This document shows positions 18,169 through 25,525 of a stretch of DNA of 50,540 nt, in pieces (positions within the stretch are counted from its first letter, which is position 1; each line of letters opens with the position of its first letter). Source of the DNA: an uncultured Methanomicrobiales archaeon (lineage in GTDB: Archaea; Halobacteriota; Methanomicrobia; Methanomicrobiales; Methanospirillaceae); NCBI GenBank assembly GCA_903828975.1, contig CAIKOD010000078.1, positions 1 through 50,540 on the forward strand, read 5' to 3'. The position numbers and the translations under genes are program-made. The notes beneath the pieces are model-generated. The model was not told the DNA's origin and searched no databases. It worked only from the letters and a program-made list of their open reading frames with translations.

Positions 18169-19017
18169 ATGCAAGGTACTGAAAAGGGAAAAAACCAGCC
18201 GGATGAACTTGATATTCGCCGCTTTCAGGAAAATGTCCTGGATTTTTATCGGAGAAACGGGCGTCATGACCTCCTGTGGCGGAAGACAAATGACCCGTAC
18301 CATATTCTTGTATCTGAGATCATGCTCCAGCAGACACAGGTGCAGCGGGTGACAGTGAAATATCCCCAGTTTATTTCAGTATTTCCTGATGTATCCTCGC
18401 TCGCGGGGTCAACACTTGCTGAAGTCCTCTGGGTCTGGAAAGGGATGGGATATAACCGGAGAGCGATTGCGCTCCGCACAATTGCCGGGCTTGTAGTATC
18501 CAGGTTTTCAGGGTTAATCCCTGATGATGAGGCCGTTCTTTCCGGGTTTCCCGGTATTGGAAAGGCGACTGCCGGTTCAATCGCAGTGTTTGCGTTCAAC
18601 CGTCCCGCGGTTTTTATCGAGACAAATATCAGGAGAGTTTTCATTCATTGCTTTTTTAGTGACCGGGTGCCTGTTTCAGACCGTGAAATTCTGCCCCTTG
18701 TTGCCAGGACCCTCGACCGCGAGCACCCGCGTGAGTGGTATTATGCACTGATGGACTATGGCTCAGTACTTGGACGGCGTATTCCTAATCCGAACCGAAG
18801 GAGCACCCATTACCACCGGCAGCCGGCATTTGAAGGATCTGACCGGCAGTTACGAGGCCTAATCCTTGAACTGCTTTTACAGGAAGGCACAATGATAATA
18901 AACGACCTGGTTACCCGAACCGGTGAGCAACCCGGGCGGACAGGGGAAATCCTGCTGGCACTTGTCCGGGAGGGATTTGTTACACTCGAAAATGATACAG
19001 TCCGGCTGCACAACTAA
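18169..19017 (+). CDS. MutY-like HhH-GPD DNA glycosylase without iron-sulfur cluster
   Basis: Base-excision glycosylase of the endonuclease III/MutY superfamily, 282 aa. Start 18169 has AAGGAG at 18159-18164. The six-helix core includes PYHILVSEIMLQQTQV, with Glu50 at the position of the MutY catalytic Glu. The hairpin is FPGIGKATAG; no Lys is found where endonuclease III has its lyase Lys, so it is probably monofunctional. The usual catalytic Asp (LDGN in MutY) is Glu151 in IETN. The four cysteines that bind 4Fe-4S in MutY are absent, replaced by NPNRRSTHYHRQ. The last 60 residues look like a winged helix. It may excise adenine opposite 8-oxoguanine or thymine from mismatches; the base is uncertain. 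Confidence 0.8.
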   Translation: MQGTEKGKNQPDELDIRRFQENVLDFYRRNGRHDLLWRKTNDPYHILVSEIMLQQTQVQRVTVKYPQFISVFPDVSSLAGSTLAEVLWVWKGMGYNRRAIALRTIAGLVVSRFSGLIPDDEAVLSGFPGIGKATAGSIAVFAFNRPAVFIETNIRRVFIHCFFSDRVPVSDREILPLVARTLDREHPREWYYALMDYGSVLGRRIPNPNRRSTHYHRQPAFEGSDRQLRGLILELLLQEGTMIINDLVTRTGEQPGRTGEILLALVREGFVTLENDTVRLHN

Positions 19018-19030
19018 GATTTCTATACCT

Positions 19031-19293
19031 GGCCTTGTTGAAACCGTGCGTGTTTAGAAAAAGGAAGGGAAAATACGTAGACAGGAGGGGGTCTCACCCC
19101 CTCCCTGTCCCACCCCTGTAAGATATTCACCGGGCAGGGTTCAACTGCAGAATTCCCCAAAATTTCAGAGATTAAAAGACCATTCCCTATCCCAACCGGG
19201 GTCGCTAAAGCAGCGGGGCAGAGTCCCGGGAGCGTGGGAAATTTGGGAATACTCTAATCTACAAGATAGATTCCAGCGCATTTCAACAAAGCC
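19031..19293 (-). mobile_element. MITE-like element, copy C (short form, 263 bp)
   Basis: Ends GGCCTTGTTGAAAC and TTTCAACAAAGCC are good inverted repeats. Flanking 8-mers CTATACCT and ATTTTTTT do not match, so no target duplication survives. The core is in minus orientation. The first hairpin reads CGCT-AAAGC-AGCG on the plus strand where copies D and G have CGCC...GGCG: a paired change (T-A for C-G) that keeps the stem. The second hairpin also stays perfect with a changed loop (GAG for GAA). It lies between the MutY-like gene and the gene starting at 19373. Confidence 0.75.
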
Positions 19294-19372
19294 ATTTTTT
19301 TGTGAAAGGCCGGTAACTGTTTTTATGTATCCGGCCTTTTAGTATGTAAAAATCCAATGAGGGACGATTATT

Positions 19373-20056
19373 ATGATGCCAAAAGTTGATCCTGACAATA
19401 AAAAATTCCTTATTGTGCTACTTTTTGCAGGCATTCTTATGGTTGGGCTTATTGCACTTGCAGTTATGACGTATTCTGGCAGCCCCGTACCAGGAAGATC
19501 CAATTCTCCAGCTGAAGGGACTCCGGTTAACCCTGTAACGATACAACCCTGGGTTATTATTACAACCGTAAGTCCAAATAACTCCGGTTCGCCGCTGGTT
19601 CCCACGATGATCCCGATCACCACCCCGGCCAGCATGGCCAAATCCGTAAAAAATCCCATTTCATCCCCTGAAGCATCACCTCAGCCGATTGTTACTACTC
19701 TCCCGTTGGCGTCTGCATCTGGGGATTCATCTGATAGTGTTGTCCCGCGGCCGTTCACGCTCTCGGTGAGTCCGGCATCGGCCAGTGGAAAGCCTGGTGA
19801 GACCATATCCTATACCCTCCGGATAGATGGCGGCGAAGGGCAGACTGAACCAATCCACTTCAGGTTAACGGCAAGCGCGCTCCTTTTTTCCCAGACATAT
19901 GACCTTGGTGACGAACAACCCCCGTTTCCAAAGACCTCTGTCTACCAGTTCGCAATCCCCGGAAATATTCCCTCAGGAATCACGATTAACGGGGTCCTCA
20001 CTGCAAGCGGGGCCGGTCAGACAAGGGAACAACTGGTCACACTAAGGGTGTTGTAA
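19373..20056 (+). CDS. membrane-anchored extracellular protein with Ser/Thr/Pro-rich stalk
   Basis: Unknown protein of 227 aa. A short charged N terminus is followed by one strong transmembrane helix (about residues 12-33). Then comes a low-complexity stalk rich in Pro, Thr and Ser (about 38-120), and a C-terminal beta-sandwich-like domain (about 125-227) beginning PFTLSVSPASASGKPGE, as in Ig-like or CARDB-type repeats. It likely sits outside the membrane with an uncleaved N-terminal anchor. ATG 19373 or 19376 fits the GAGGGA site at about 19358. Element C ends 80 bp upstream, so the promoter lies just outside the element. Confidence 0.65.
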   Translation: MMPKVDPDNKKFLIVLLFAGILMVGLIALAVMTYSGSPVPGRSNSPAEGTPVNPVTIQPWVIITTVSPNNSGSPLVPTMIPITTPASMAKSVKNPISSPEASPQPIVTTLPLASASGDSSDSVVPRPFTLSVSPASASGKPGETISYTLRIDGGEGQTEPIHFRLTASALLFSQTYDLGDEQPPFPKTSVYQFAIPGNIPSGITINGVLTASGAGQTREQLVTLRVL

Positions 20057-20101
20057 CAGGAAGTTTAACGTTATTTAAGTATCTCGTCTGAAGATAATTC
20101 T

Positions 20102-20141
20102 CTGTTATAATAATTTGGGGTTTCCCACATCGTTATAACAG
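20102..20141 (+). terminator. possible stem-loop terminator after the 19373 gene
   Basis: Perfect 9-bp inverted repeat CTGTTATAA (20102-20110) and TTATAACAG (20133-20141) around a 22-nt loop, 46 bp after the stop. No T-tract follows directly, so it may be an operator or processing site instead. Confidence 0.3.
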
Positions 20142-20183
20142 GAATGAAACACGAGGTCCACAGGCAGGAAGTTTGGCATTTTC

Positions 20184-20617
20184 GGCTCTGTTGAAACACA
20201 TATGAACTGGAAGTTCACACCCGGACCATTGAAAACACCTCGTTTAAAAAATCTCCATATATTGGGGTCCGTTCAGGTATTTATTATGAAAATGCCACCC
20301 GGGGTATTCAATTTTCATCCTGTATGCTTGTGGCCTTCCGGCATCATGTCCGTTTTCATGGGAAATCCTACGCGGGAAAAAAAATAACAGAACTGCTCAG
20401 ACAGGAGGGGGTTTCACCCCCTCCCTGTCCCACCTCCATTAAGATAATCCTGGGCAGGATCCGATTCAGGCATTCAAAGAAAAATTTCAGAGATTGTTTA
20501 GATCATCCCCTATCCCAACCGGGGCCGCCAAAGCGGCGGGGCGGAGCCCCGGGAGAGTGATTACATTTTGGAATACCCTAATCTTAAAGATAGATGTTAG
20601 ATCAATTCAACAAAGAC
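20184..20617 (-). mobile_element. MITE-like element, copy D (long form, 434 bp)
   Basis: Left end GGCTCTGTTGAAAC, right end TTCAACAAAGAC. Flanks GCATTTTC (20176-20183) and GTATTTTC (20618-20625) match at 7 of 8: a clear target duplication. On the minus strand, from the right end, come the GC-rich hairpin, the CCTGCCC region, the 9-bp GGAGGGGGT hairpin and a T-tract. Then follows the fullest form of module 2 in this orientation (about 20184-20380), ending in the TGAACTTCCAGTTCA hairpin. Lies between two converging genes. Confidence 0.85.
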
Positions 20618-20649
20618 GTATTTTCATCTTATCCGGCAGTAATTTCTAA

Positions 20650-22212
20650 TTACCTGCCCTGAAATAGCAGCCAGTCATTTTTTCCTGCCCGTTTAAACCT
20701 GACCAGAACATATGGCCCCTCCAGTCTCTTTCCGTGGAAGGTGATCTCTATCTTGTCATTATCCCAGTGTTTTGTCACATAGTGTCCGTTATCCCAGATC
20801 GTGACAGTACCGGCACCATATTCCCCTTTCGGGATCGTCCCCTCGAAATGCCCGTAATCCAGCGGGTGGTCCTCAACTGCCACTGCCAGGTGCTTTTCAC
20901 TGTGGGTAAGCGGCACCCCTTTCGGTACTGCCCAGCTCTTCAGTACACCATCACGCTCGAGCCTTACATCAAAATGAAGGTTCCTTGCACGGTGTTCAAG
21001 GACCACAAAATAATTTCCCTCATCCGCAGTCACATTATCACCTTCTGGTTCCGGTGTTACCGTAAAATTCCTGATCTTGCGGTATTTTTTCAATGCTACC
21101 TCTGCCGGAACCCCTATTTCCTCAGCAACCGGAATGTCCTGGTGTATCGTTACGGATGTGCCGCCCTTACCTGCCTGCTTTTCAGCCCACGGTACCCCCA
21201 CGGTATCAATCTGATCGACCGTACATTCACCCGGTTTTTTATCTGAACGGAGACGGATAAACCCTGGAATACGTAATTTCCGATCTCTTGTCACAGACTG
21301 GTAGGAAACTTCGCATACGAGGGCAGGTATCAGCCATGCAACTCCCTTCCCGGGCTCCACACCGGTGAGATGCGGGGTGTCTGTTTCGTACTGCAGGAAC
21401 AGGTCTTTTAACAGGGTCAGGTCCCGGTCTTTAAATCCGGAACCAACCTTACCAATGTAGATCAGGTCGCGGGTATTGTTTTCAGGGCCACGGTTTGAGC
21501 TGCCATTTCCAGGATCGCTTCCATTTTCGCGCTGTCGTGTTCCATATTTATAGAGGCCGAGGATCAGTGCACCGAACTGTGTGGAACGACCCCCCTTTCC
21601 CCGTGTATACCCGGAAATCACGCAATCGCAGGTTTTCTGTTGCTTGATTTTCAGCCAGCTGCTGCTCCGGACACCTGGCTCATACACGCTGTCCAATCGT
21701 TTCGCCATTACTCCTTCCAGCCCTTTCCGGACGGCTGCCTGGTAATATTCAGTCCCCTGGGACTCTACAGGTTCGGAAATTACGACATGTGGCCCTTCCT
21801 TCACCCGCTTTTGGAGTATCTGTCTTCGTTCGGTAAGAGGAAGGTTAACCAGTGGGACGCCGTCCTGTTCGAGGATGTCAAAAACAATGTAGGTAACCGG
21901 GCTGATCCCTGCAGGCTGAGGTGTCCACCCCTGGGAAGTAATTCTCGGCAGGAGCTCCTGTATATCAGGTCGTCCTCCTGACATTGCCACGATTTCCCCG
22001 TCAAGCACGGTTCGGGGGGCCAGTTCTAGAAGTTCTGCCAGTTCCGGGAAACTGCCGGTGAGTTCCTTATCATTACGGCTCCGGATTAACAGCCCCTCAT
22101 TTACATATGCGATCGCACGGACCCCGTCCCATTTTATCTCAAATAGCCATTCGTCGCTTGAAAATGGTCCATCAGCAGGTTTTGAACTCATCGGGAGGTA
22201 ATGGTGTGTCAT
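20650..22212 (-). CDS. ligD: ATP-dependent DNA ligase fused to C-terminal LigD 3'-phosphoesterase domain
   Basis: NHEJ ligase of 520 aa. Residues 1-200 are the adenylation domain with EIKWDGVR (Lys27 is the AMP acceptor), DGEIVA and the EGVMAKR motif. The OB domain (about 205-330) holds an unusual Gly/Asn/Ser-rich insert (about 228-252). Residues about 395-520 are a 3'-phosphoesterase with His407, His413, Asp415 and Arg417 in LEHRARNLHFDVRLE and SWAVPKG, which trims 3' ribonucleotides or phosphates before ligation. In Pseudomonas LigD the order is PE-LIG-POL and in mycobacteria POL-PE-LIG; in Methanocella the parts are separate genes. LIG-PE with separate POL is therefore notable. Starts 19 bp after ku stops. 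Confidence 0.88.
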   Translation of the reverse strand: MTHHYLPMSSKPADGPFSSDEWLFEIKWDGVRAIAYVNEGLLIRSRNDKELTGSFPELAELLELAPRTVLDGEIVAMSGGRPDIQELLPRITSQGWTPQPAGISPVTYIVFDILEQDGVPLVNLPLTERRQILQKRVKEGPHVVISEPVESQGTEYYQAAVRKGLEGVMAKRLDSVYEPGVRSSSWLKIKQQKTCDCVISGYTRGKGGRSTQFGALILGLYKYGTRQRENGSDPGNGSSNRGPENNTRDLIYIGKVGSGFKDRDLTLLKDLFLQYETDTPHLTGVEPGKGVAWLIPALVCEVSYQSVTRDRKLRIPGFIRLRSDKKPGECTVDQIDTVGVPWAEKQAGKGGTSVTIHQDIPVAEEIGVPAEVALKKYRKIRNFTVTPEPEGDNVTADEGNYFVVLEHRARNLHFDVRLERDGVLKSWAVPKGVPLTHSEKHLAVAVEDHPLDYGHFEGTIPKGEYGAGTVTIWDNGHYVTKHWDNDKIEITFHGKRLEGPYVLVRFKRAGKNDWLLFQGR

Positions 22213-22231
22213 CGTCTGAAAAACCCGGGCT

Positions 22232-23152
22232 TTATTTTCCCTGTAATGCTGCCAGAGTCTCCTTTAACGCCTGCATCAGCTCTTTTGCCTCTTCCGGGTG
22301 AGGGCTCTCGTACACGATCTTTTCTCCGGCAAGTTTTTTATTCACTATCTTTTCGACAGCCTCCCGGTAGGTATCATGGTAGTCCGCAATCGAGAAGTCC
22401 CCGGAAAGGTCTGAAATGATCCGCCTGGCAAGTTCGAGCTCGGCTTCCCGGGGCACCGGCAGCCTGGTAATCGCCTCAAAAGCATCCGGAGATGTCACCT
22501 CGTCCGCATACCGGAGAGTGGTCAGGATAAGACCTCCCCGGTACCCGTGTACAACTACAGGGTACTCCTTTGTACGCAGGGTAATTGTCCCAACGGCAGC
22601 CCGGCCAAGGTCAACGAGAGCCGTGCGGAGGAGGCTGTATGCCTCTTCACTCCGATCCGGGGTAAGAATATACGGGGTTCCGAAATGCACCGGGTCGAGG
22701 GAGAGTGAATATACAAATTTCTCTATCCTGATTTTCCGGTCAGACACGGGAGCAATCGCCTTTAAGTCAGATGGTTCGATGACAACATACTCTCCTTTCC
22801 GTACCTCGTATCCTTTCACGGTCTCCGCCCATGGTACCACCTTTCCGTCCCTTGTACAGACCCGGTCATACCGGAGCGGCTGTGCATCATCACGATGGAG
22901 CAGCCTGAAGGAAAATGACTTGTCCCTGACCATGGTATGAAGGTGTACGGGGACGTTCACAAGCCCGATCGTGATACTCCCGCTCCAGAATGGTCTTCCG
23001 GCTATGTCATGCCGGTCATCCGGGCTTCCGCCATGGAGTCCTGGTTGGTCTTCTGTGAGGGAGCCTGTTTTTTCTTCATGATGAAGTGGTGCAGGTTCCG
23101 GAACTGGTTGAGGTATATGCCCTGTATTTTTTTGTATGGTTTGCTTTTTCAT
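22232..23152 (-). CDS. ku: NHEJ end-binding protein Ku
   Basis: Homodimeric ring that binds double-strand DNA ends and recruits the polymerase and ligase encoded beside it. The core begins at RPFWSGSITIGLVNVPV and runs through the beta-barrel bridge (KGYEVRKGEYVVIEP) to the C-terminal helices. Start 23152 is chosen because GGAG at 23162-23159 lies 6 bp before it and only 16 bp separate it from the polymerase stop. The frame is open to 23197. Either way the core is preceded by about 50 extra residues (Pro, Glu and His rich) that bacterial Ku proteins lack. Order on the minus strand: POL, Ku, LIG-PE. Confidence 0.93.
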   Translation of the reverse strand: MKKQTIQKNTGHIPQPVPEPAPLHHEEKTGSLTEDQPGLHGGSPDDRHDIAGRPFWSGSITIGLVNVPVHLHTMVRDKSFSFRLLHRDDAQPLRYDRVCTRDGKVVPWAETVKGYEVRKGEYVVIEPSDLKAIAPVSDRKIRIEKFVYSLSLDPVHFGTPYILTPDRSEEAYSLLRTALVDLGRAAVGTITLRTKEYPVVVHGYRGGLILTTLRYADEVTSPDAFEAITRLPVPREAELELARRIISDLSGDFSIADYHDTYREAVEKIVNKKLAGEKIVYESPHPEEAKELMQALKETLAALQGK

Positions 23153-23168
23153 CTCTTGCTCCGCTTTA

Positions 23169-24065
23169 TTAGTCCCCGATTTTCTGCCTGTTGTCAAATA
23201 GTTCCCTCCATGGCTCCTTATCTCTCGATAGTATGGTGCGAATGGTAAAGTCTTCGGCCCTGACTCCGGTTATCAGTTCTTCCCAGTTAACGGGGGTTGA
23301 AACGGTTGCCTCCGGTGAACCCCGGAGACTGTAGGGAGCAACCATTGTCTTTCCCTGAGCGTTCTGCAGGTAATCGATAAATATTGTTCCGGGATCGCGT
23401 GAATGTGGAAACTCTGATACAACGTGCGGTGTATCTTTTGCGATGGCTTTCCCGATACGGTGTGCAAACGCCCGTGTCATATCAAACCGGTACCCTGGTA
23501 CAAGTGGGACAATAATATGGAGGCCTTTCTTTCCAGACGTCTTCACATACGGTACGAGTCCTTCATTTCCCAGGTGGTTCCGGACAATATGTGCCACCTG
23601 GATGACGTCATCAAACGTAAGCGGTGGTTCGGGATCGATATCGAAAAGGAGGAAATCAGGGCTTTCATATGATCCTGTTGTTGAGAGCGAGATGTGCAGT
23701 TCCAGTGATGCGAGGTTTGCGAGCCACAGGAGCGTATCGAGGTTGTTGCAGAGGACATACCTTACCTGCCTGCCGGCGGTCTCCGAGGATCTTGGAAAAA
23801 TTTCAACATAACCGGGCGTGCCTCGTGGAGCATTCTTTTCGTAAAATTCAGACCCACTTATCCCATCAGGATATCTGTGCATTGTCAGTGGACGGTTATT
23901 AAGAAACGGAAGAATTTTTGGGGCTATCCGGATATAATATTCAAGTACCTGCTGTTTGGTTATCCCCGGGAGAGGGTAAAGTATTTTTTTTAGGTTTGTA
24001 AAATGGGCACGGCTGAGGGCTCCCCACGCATCCTGTCCATGTGCTGGTCCGCCTGTCCCTGTCAT
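23169..24065 (-). CDS. LigD-type NHEJ polymerase/primase
   Basis: Archaeo-eukaryotic primase-fold polymerase that fills gaps during end joining, preferring ribonucleotides. 298 aa, a stand-alone equivalent of the LigD POL domain. Seen: the opening region SRAHFTNLKKILYP, NNRPLTMHRYPDG, the catalytic DFLLFDIDP with Asp142 and Asp144, and TSGKKGLHI, all hallmarks of the family. First gene of a compact three-gene operon with a TATA-like box at 24098-24108. No fused ligase or phosphoesterase is attached. Confidence 0.92.
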   Translation of the reverse strand: MTGTGGPAHGQDAWGALSRAHFTNLKKILYPLPGITKQQVLEYYIRIAPKILPFLNNRPLTMHRYPDGISGSEFYEKNAPRGTPGYVEIFPRSSETAGRQVRYVLCNNLDTLLWLANLASLELHISLSTTGSYESPDFLLFDIDPEPPLTFDDVIQVAHIVRNHLGNEGLVPYVKTSGKKGLHIIVPLVPGYRFDMTRAFAHRIGKAIAKDTPHVVSEFPHSRDPGTIFIDYLQNAQGKTMVAPYSLRGSPEATVSTPVNWEELITGVRAEDFTIRTILSRDKEPWRELFDNRQKIGD

Positions 24066-24097
24066 TGATCCAGTCCTGGTCCCGGGCTACCGACACC

Positions 24098-24108
24098 TTA
24101 TTTTAAAA
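24098..24108 (-). promoter_or_regulatory. TATA box of the NHEJ operon
   Basis: The minus strand reads TTTTAAAATAA, 33-43 bp before the polymerase start at 24065. It merges with the T-tract that may end the small upstream gene, so terminator and promoter overlap. Confidence 0.45.
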
Positions 24109-24142
24109 ACCGCTGGTCCCCCCGTTTTTAAGAAAGGGGGGA
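24106..24142 (-). terminator. hairpin plus U-tract after the small membrane protein gene
   Basis: A perfect 7-bp stem, TCCCCCC (24117-24123) with GGGGGGA (24136-24142), followed on the minus strand by five Ts at 24110-24106. Located just past the stop at 24164. Confidence 0.5.
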
Positions 24143-24163
24143 TCCGGGGTAATAACTCCACTA

Positions 24164-24343
24164 TTACCCTCGCATGTAGTACCCGATCAGGATGAGCAGG
24201 AGCCCGGAATAGAACATGATAGCCCACGGCCATGCAAAGCCGAGCTGGATTGTTGAAAGGCCTTTTAAGTCCTGTAGAAGGACGAGAATAAATCCCGCGA
24301 TAAAACAAATGAGGCTGATATCATTTTTTACCTTTTTATCCAT
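24164..24343 (-). CDS. small two-helix membrane protein
   Basis: A 59-residue gene. It begins MDKKVKNDISLICF and has two hydrophobic helices (about 10-25 and 38-56) joined by a short polar loop containing a QDLKGLS stretch. A clean GGAGGT ribosome site lies at 24354-24349. A TATA box at 24385-24393 and a hairpin terminator downstream support a real gene. Function unknown. It precedes the NHEJ operon but has its own terminator, so no functional link is claimed. Confidence 0.7.
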   Translation of the reverse strand: MDKKVKNDISLICFIAGFILVLLQDLKGLSTIQLGFAWPWAIMFYSGLLLILIGYYMRG

Positions 24344-24384
24344 TCATTACCTCCGGATTGAATATTAGATATGTACCCTGCCCC

Positions 24385-24393
24385 CTATATGTA
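24385..24393 (-). promoter_or_regulatory. TATA box of the small membrane protein gene
   Basis: Minus strand ACATATAGG about 45 bp before the start at 24343, giving a short leader that contains the GGAGGT site. Confidence 0.4.
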
Positions 24394-24498
24394 TTTCGCC
24401 CTGAAATGGGGTAGGGATTATCATCATCCAAAAAATAACAGCCTCTGTAATCTAAACGGTCCAACATTCGGGTTTTGTCTCCAGAAAAAAGAATACTA

Positions 24499-24759
24499 GG
24501 CTTGTTGAACCCCTTTCAATCTGTCTTGTGCATTAGGTTATTCCAAAATTTATTCACGCTCCCGGGGCTCCGCCCCGCCGCTTTGGCGGCCCCGGTTGAG
24601 ATAGGGGATGATCTCACAATCTCTGAAATTTTTCTTTGAATGCCCGAAATGGATCCTGCCCAGGATTATCTTAACGGGGTGGGACAAAGAGGGGGTGAAA
24701 CCCCCTCCTAAATGGGCAGTTCTGTTAATTTTTTTTAAGCGCAGGATTTCTACAGAGTC
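24499..24759 (+). mobile_element. MITE-like element, copy E (short form, 261 bp)
   Basis: Starts GGCTTGTTGAAC and ends TTTCTACAGAGTC. Flanks GAATACTA and GATATTTA agree at only 4 of 8, so the target duplication is not supported. The core (about 24557-24713) is the cleanest: CCGGGG...CCCCGG enclosing the GC-rich hairpins at 24562-24595, then GAGGGGGT-GAA-ACCCCCTC and eight Ts at 24729-24736. Sits past the 3' end of cbiE and upstream of the small membrane protein gene. Confidence 0.7.
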
Positions 24760-24811
24760 GATATTTACTCTCTACAGCGCCGGCACGAGCAATAATAGCA
24801 TGTAACGCTGG

Positions 24812-25393
24812 TCAGAGGTCGCCGATTACCAGTGAGAACAGGTCAGATGCCGGCGGTGGCGGGTTGTCAGGTGTACCCATAAGGACACTTTCATCCGGGT
24901 ACCCGAGATTTTCGAGGACAACCATGGTAATCTCCCGGTAAGCGGGCGCGAGTGCTTTTGCAAGGTCAGGTACGCTGAATTTGGGATCAGGAACAAGGAA
25001 CACTATTTTTCCGCGTGAAAGTTCGAGGAGTGTCTTTTCGGTCGCATACGAGTGGTCACGACCGTGGGCGAGGACAACTGATACCTGTGCGAGTGAGAGA
25101 TGGAGTCGTGCGGCAGCCAGCTGGAGCGAGGAGATCCCCGGAATTACCTCGCCGGGCAGGTAACCGAGTCCTGCGAGCATCGGGTCCCCGGTAGACAGGA
25201 TCACCGCATGGTCTGGAAGCGACCCCAGGCCCCGGTAATCCCTGATTTCCTGGACCGTGCACCCTTCCCTGATATGAGGCCTGACTGTTTCAATAGCCCG
25301 TTTAGAACCATAAATGAGGTCAGCCCCGGAAATCACCCCGATTGCCGTTTCGGTAAGCATACCCGGACCACAACCGACCCCGACGATTTTCAT
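24812..25393 (-). CDS. cbiE: cobalt-precorrin-7 C5-methyltransferase CbiE
   Basis: SAM-dependent methyltransferase of the tetrapyrrole methylase fold that adds the C5 methyl group in the anaerobic corrin pathway. 193 aa, shorter than the fused CobL because its partner CbiT is a separate gene at 30184. Seen: GVGCGPGMLTE at the N terminus, STGDPMLAGLGY, and PGISSLQLAAARL, the SAM-pocket motifs. GGAG ribosome site 9 bp before ATG 25393. Last gene of the cbi run; 132 bp separate it from cbiD. Confidence 0.9.
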   Translation of the reverse strand: MKIVGVGCGPGMLTETAIGVISGADLIYGSKRAIETVRPHIREGCTVQEIRDYRGLGSLPDHAVILSTGDPMLAGLGYLPGEVIPGISSLQLAAARLHLSLAQVSVVLAHGRDHSYATEKTLLELSRGKIVFLVPDPKFSVPDLAKALAPAYREITMVVLENLGYPDESVLMGTPDNPPPPASDLFSLVIGDL

Positions 25394-25525
25394 GAATTTA
25401 CTCTCCTGGATGTTATCGTACTAGTACTTGGATTGTTGCATGAACAACATAACGGAGATTTTCCACGGGATGTCATTCCTGTATCCTGGTATAGAAATAC
25501 ACGATCCATGGTATCCGGTGTGAAA

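Noticed and set aside
24087-24308. 73-codon minus-strand frame overlapping the small membrane protein
   Set aside because: A different minus-strand frame (24164-24343) has a GGAGGT site, a membrane-protein composition and a TATA box; the 73-codon frame has none of these.
24608-24805. Small open frames inside elements E and G sharing the start MIS(Q/K)SLKFFFECP
   Set aside because: They arise from the shared repeat sequence. Copy D has ATG-ATC-TAA at the same place and the C termini differ, so no protein is conserved.
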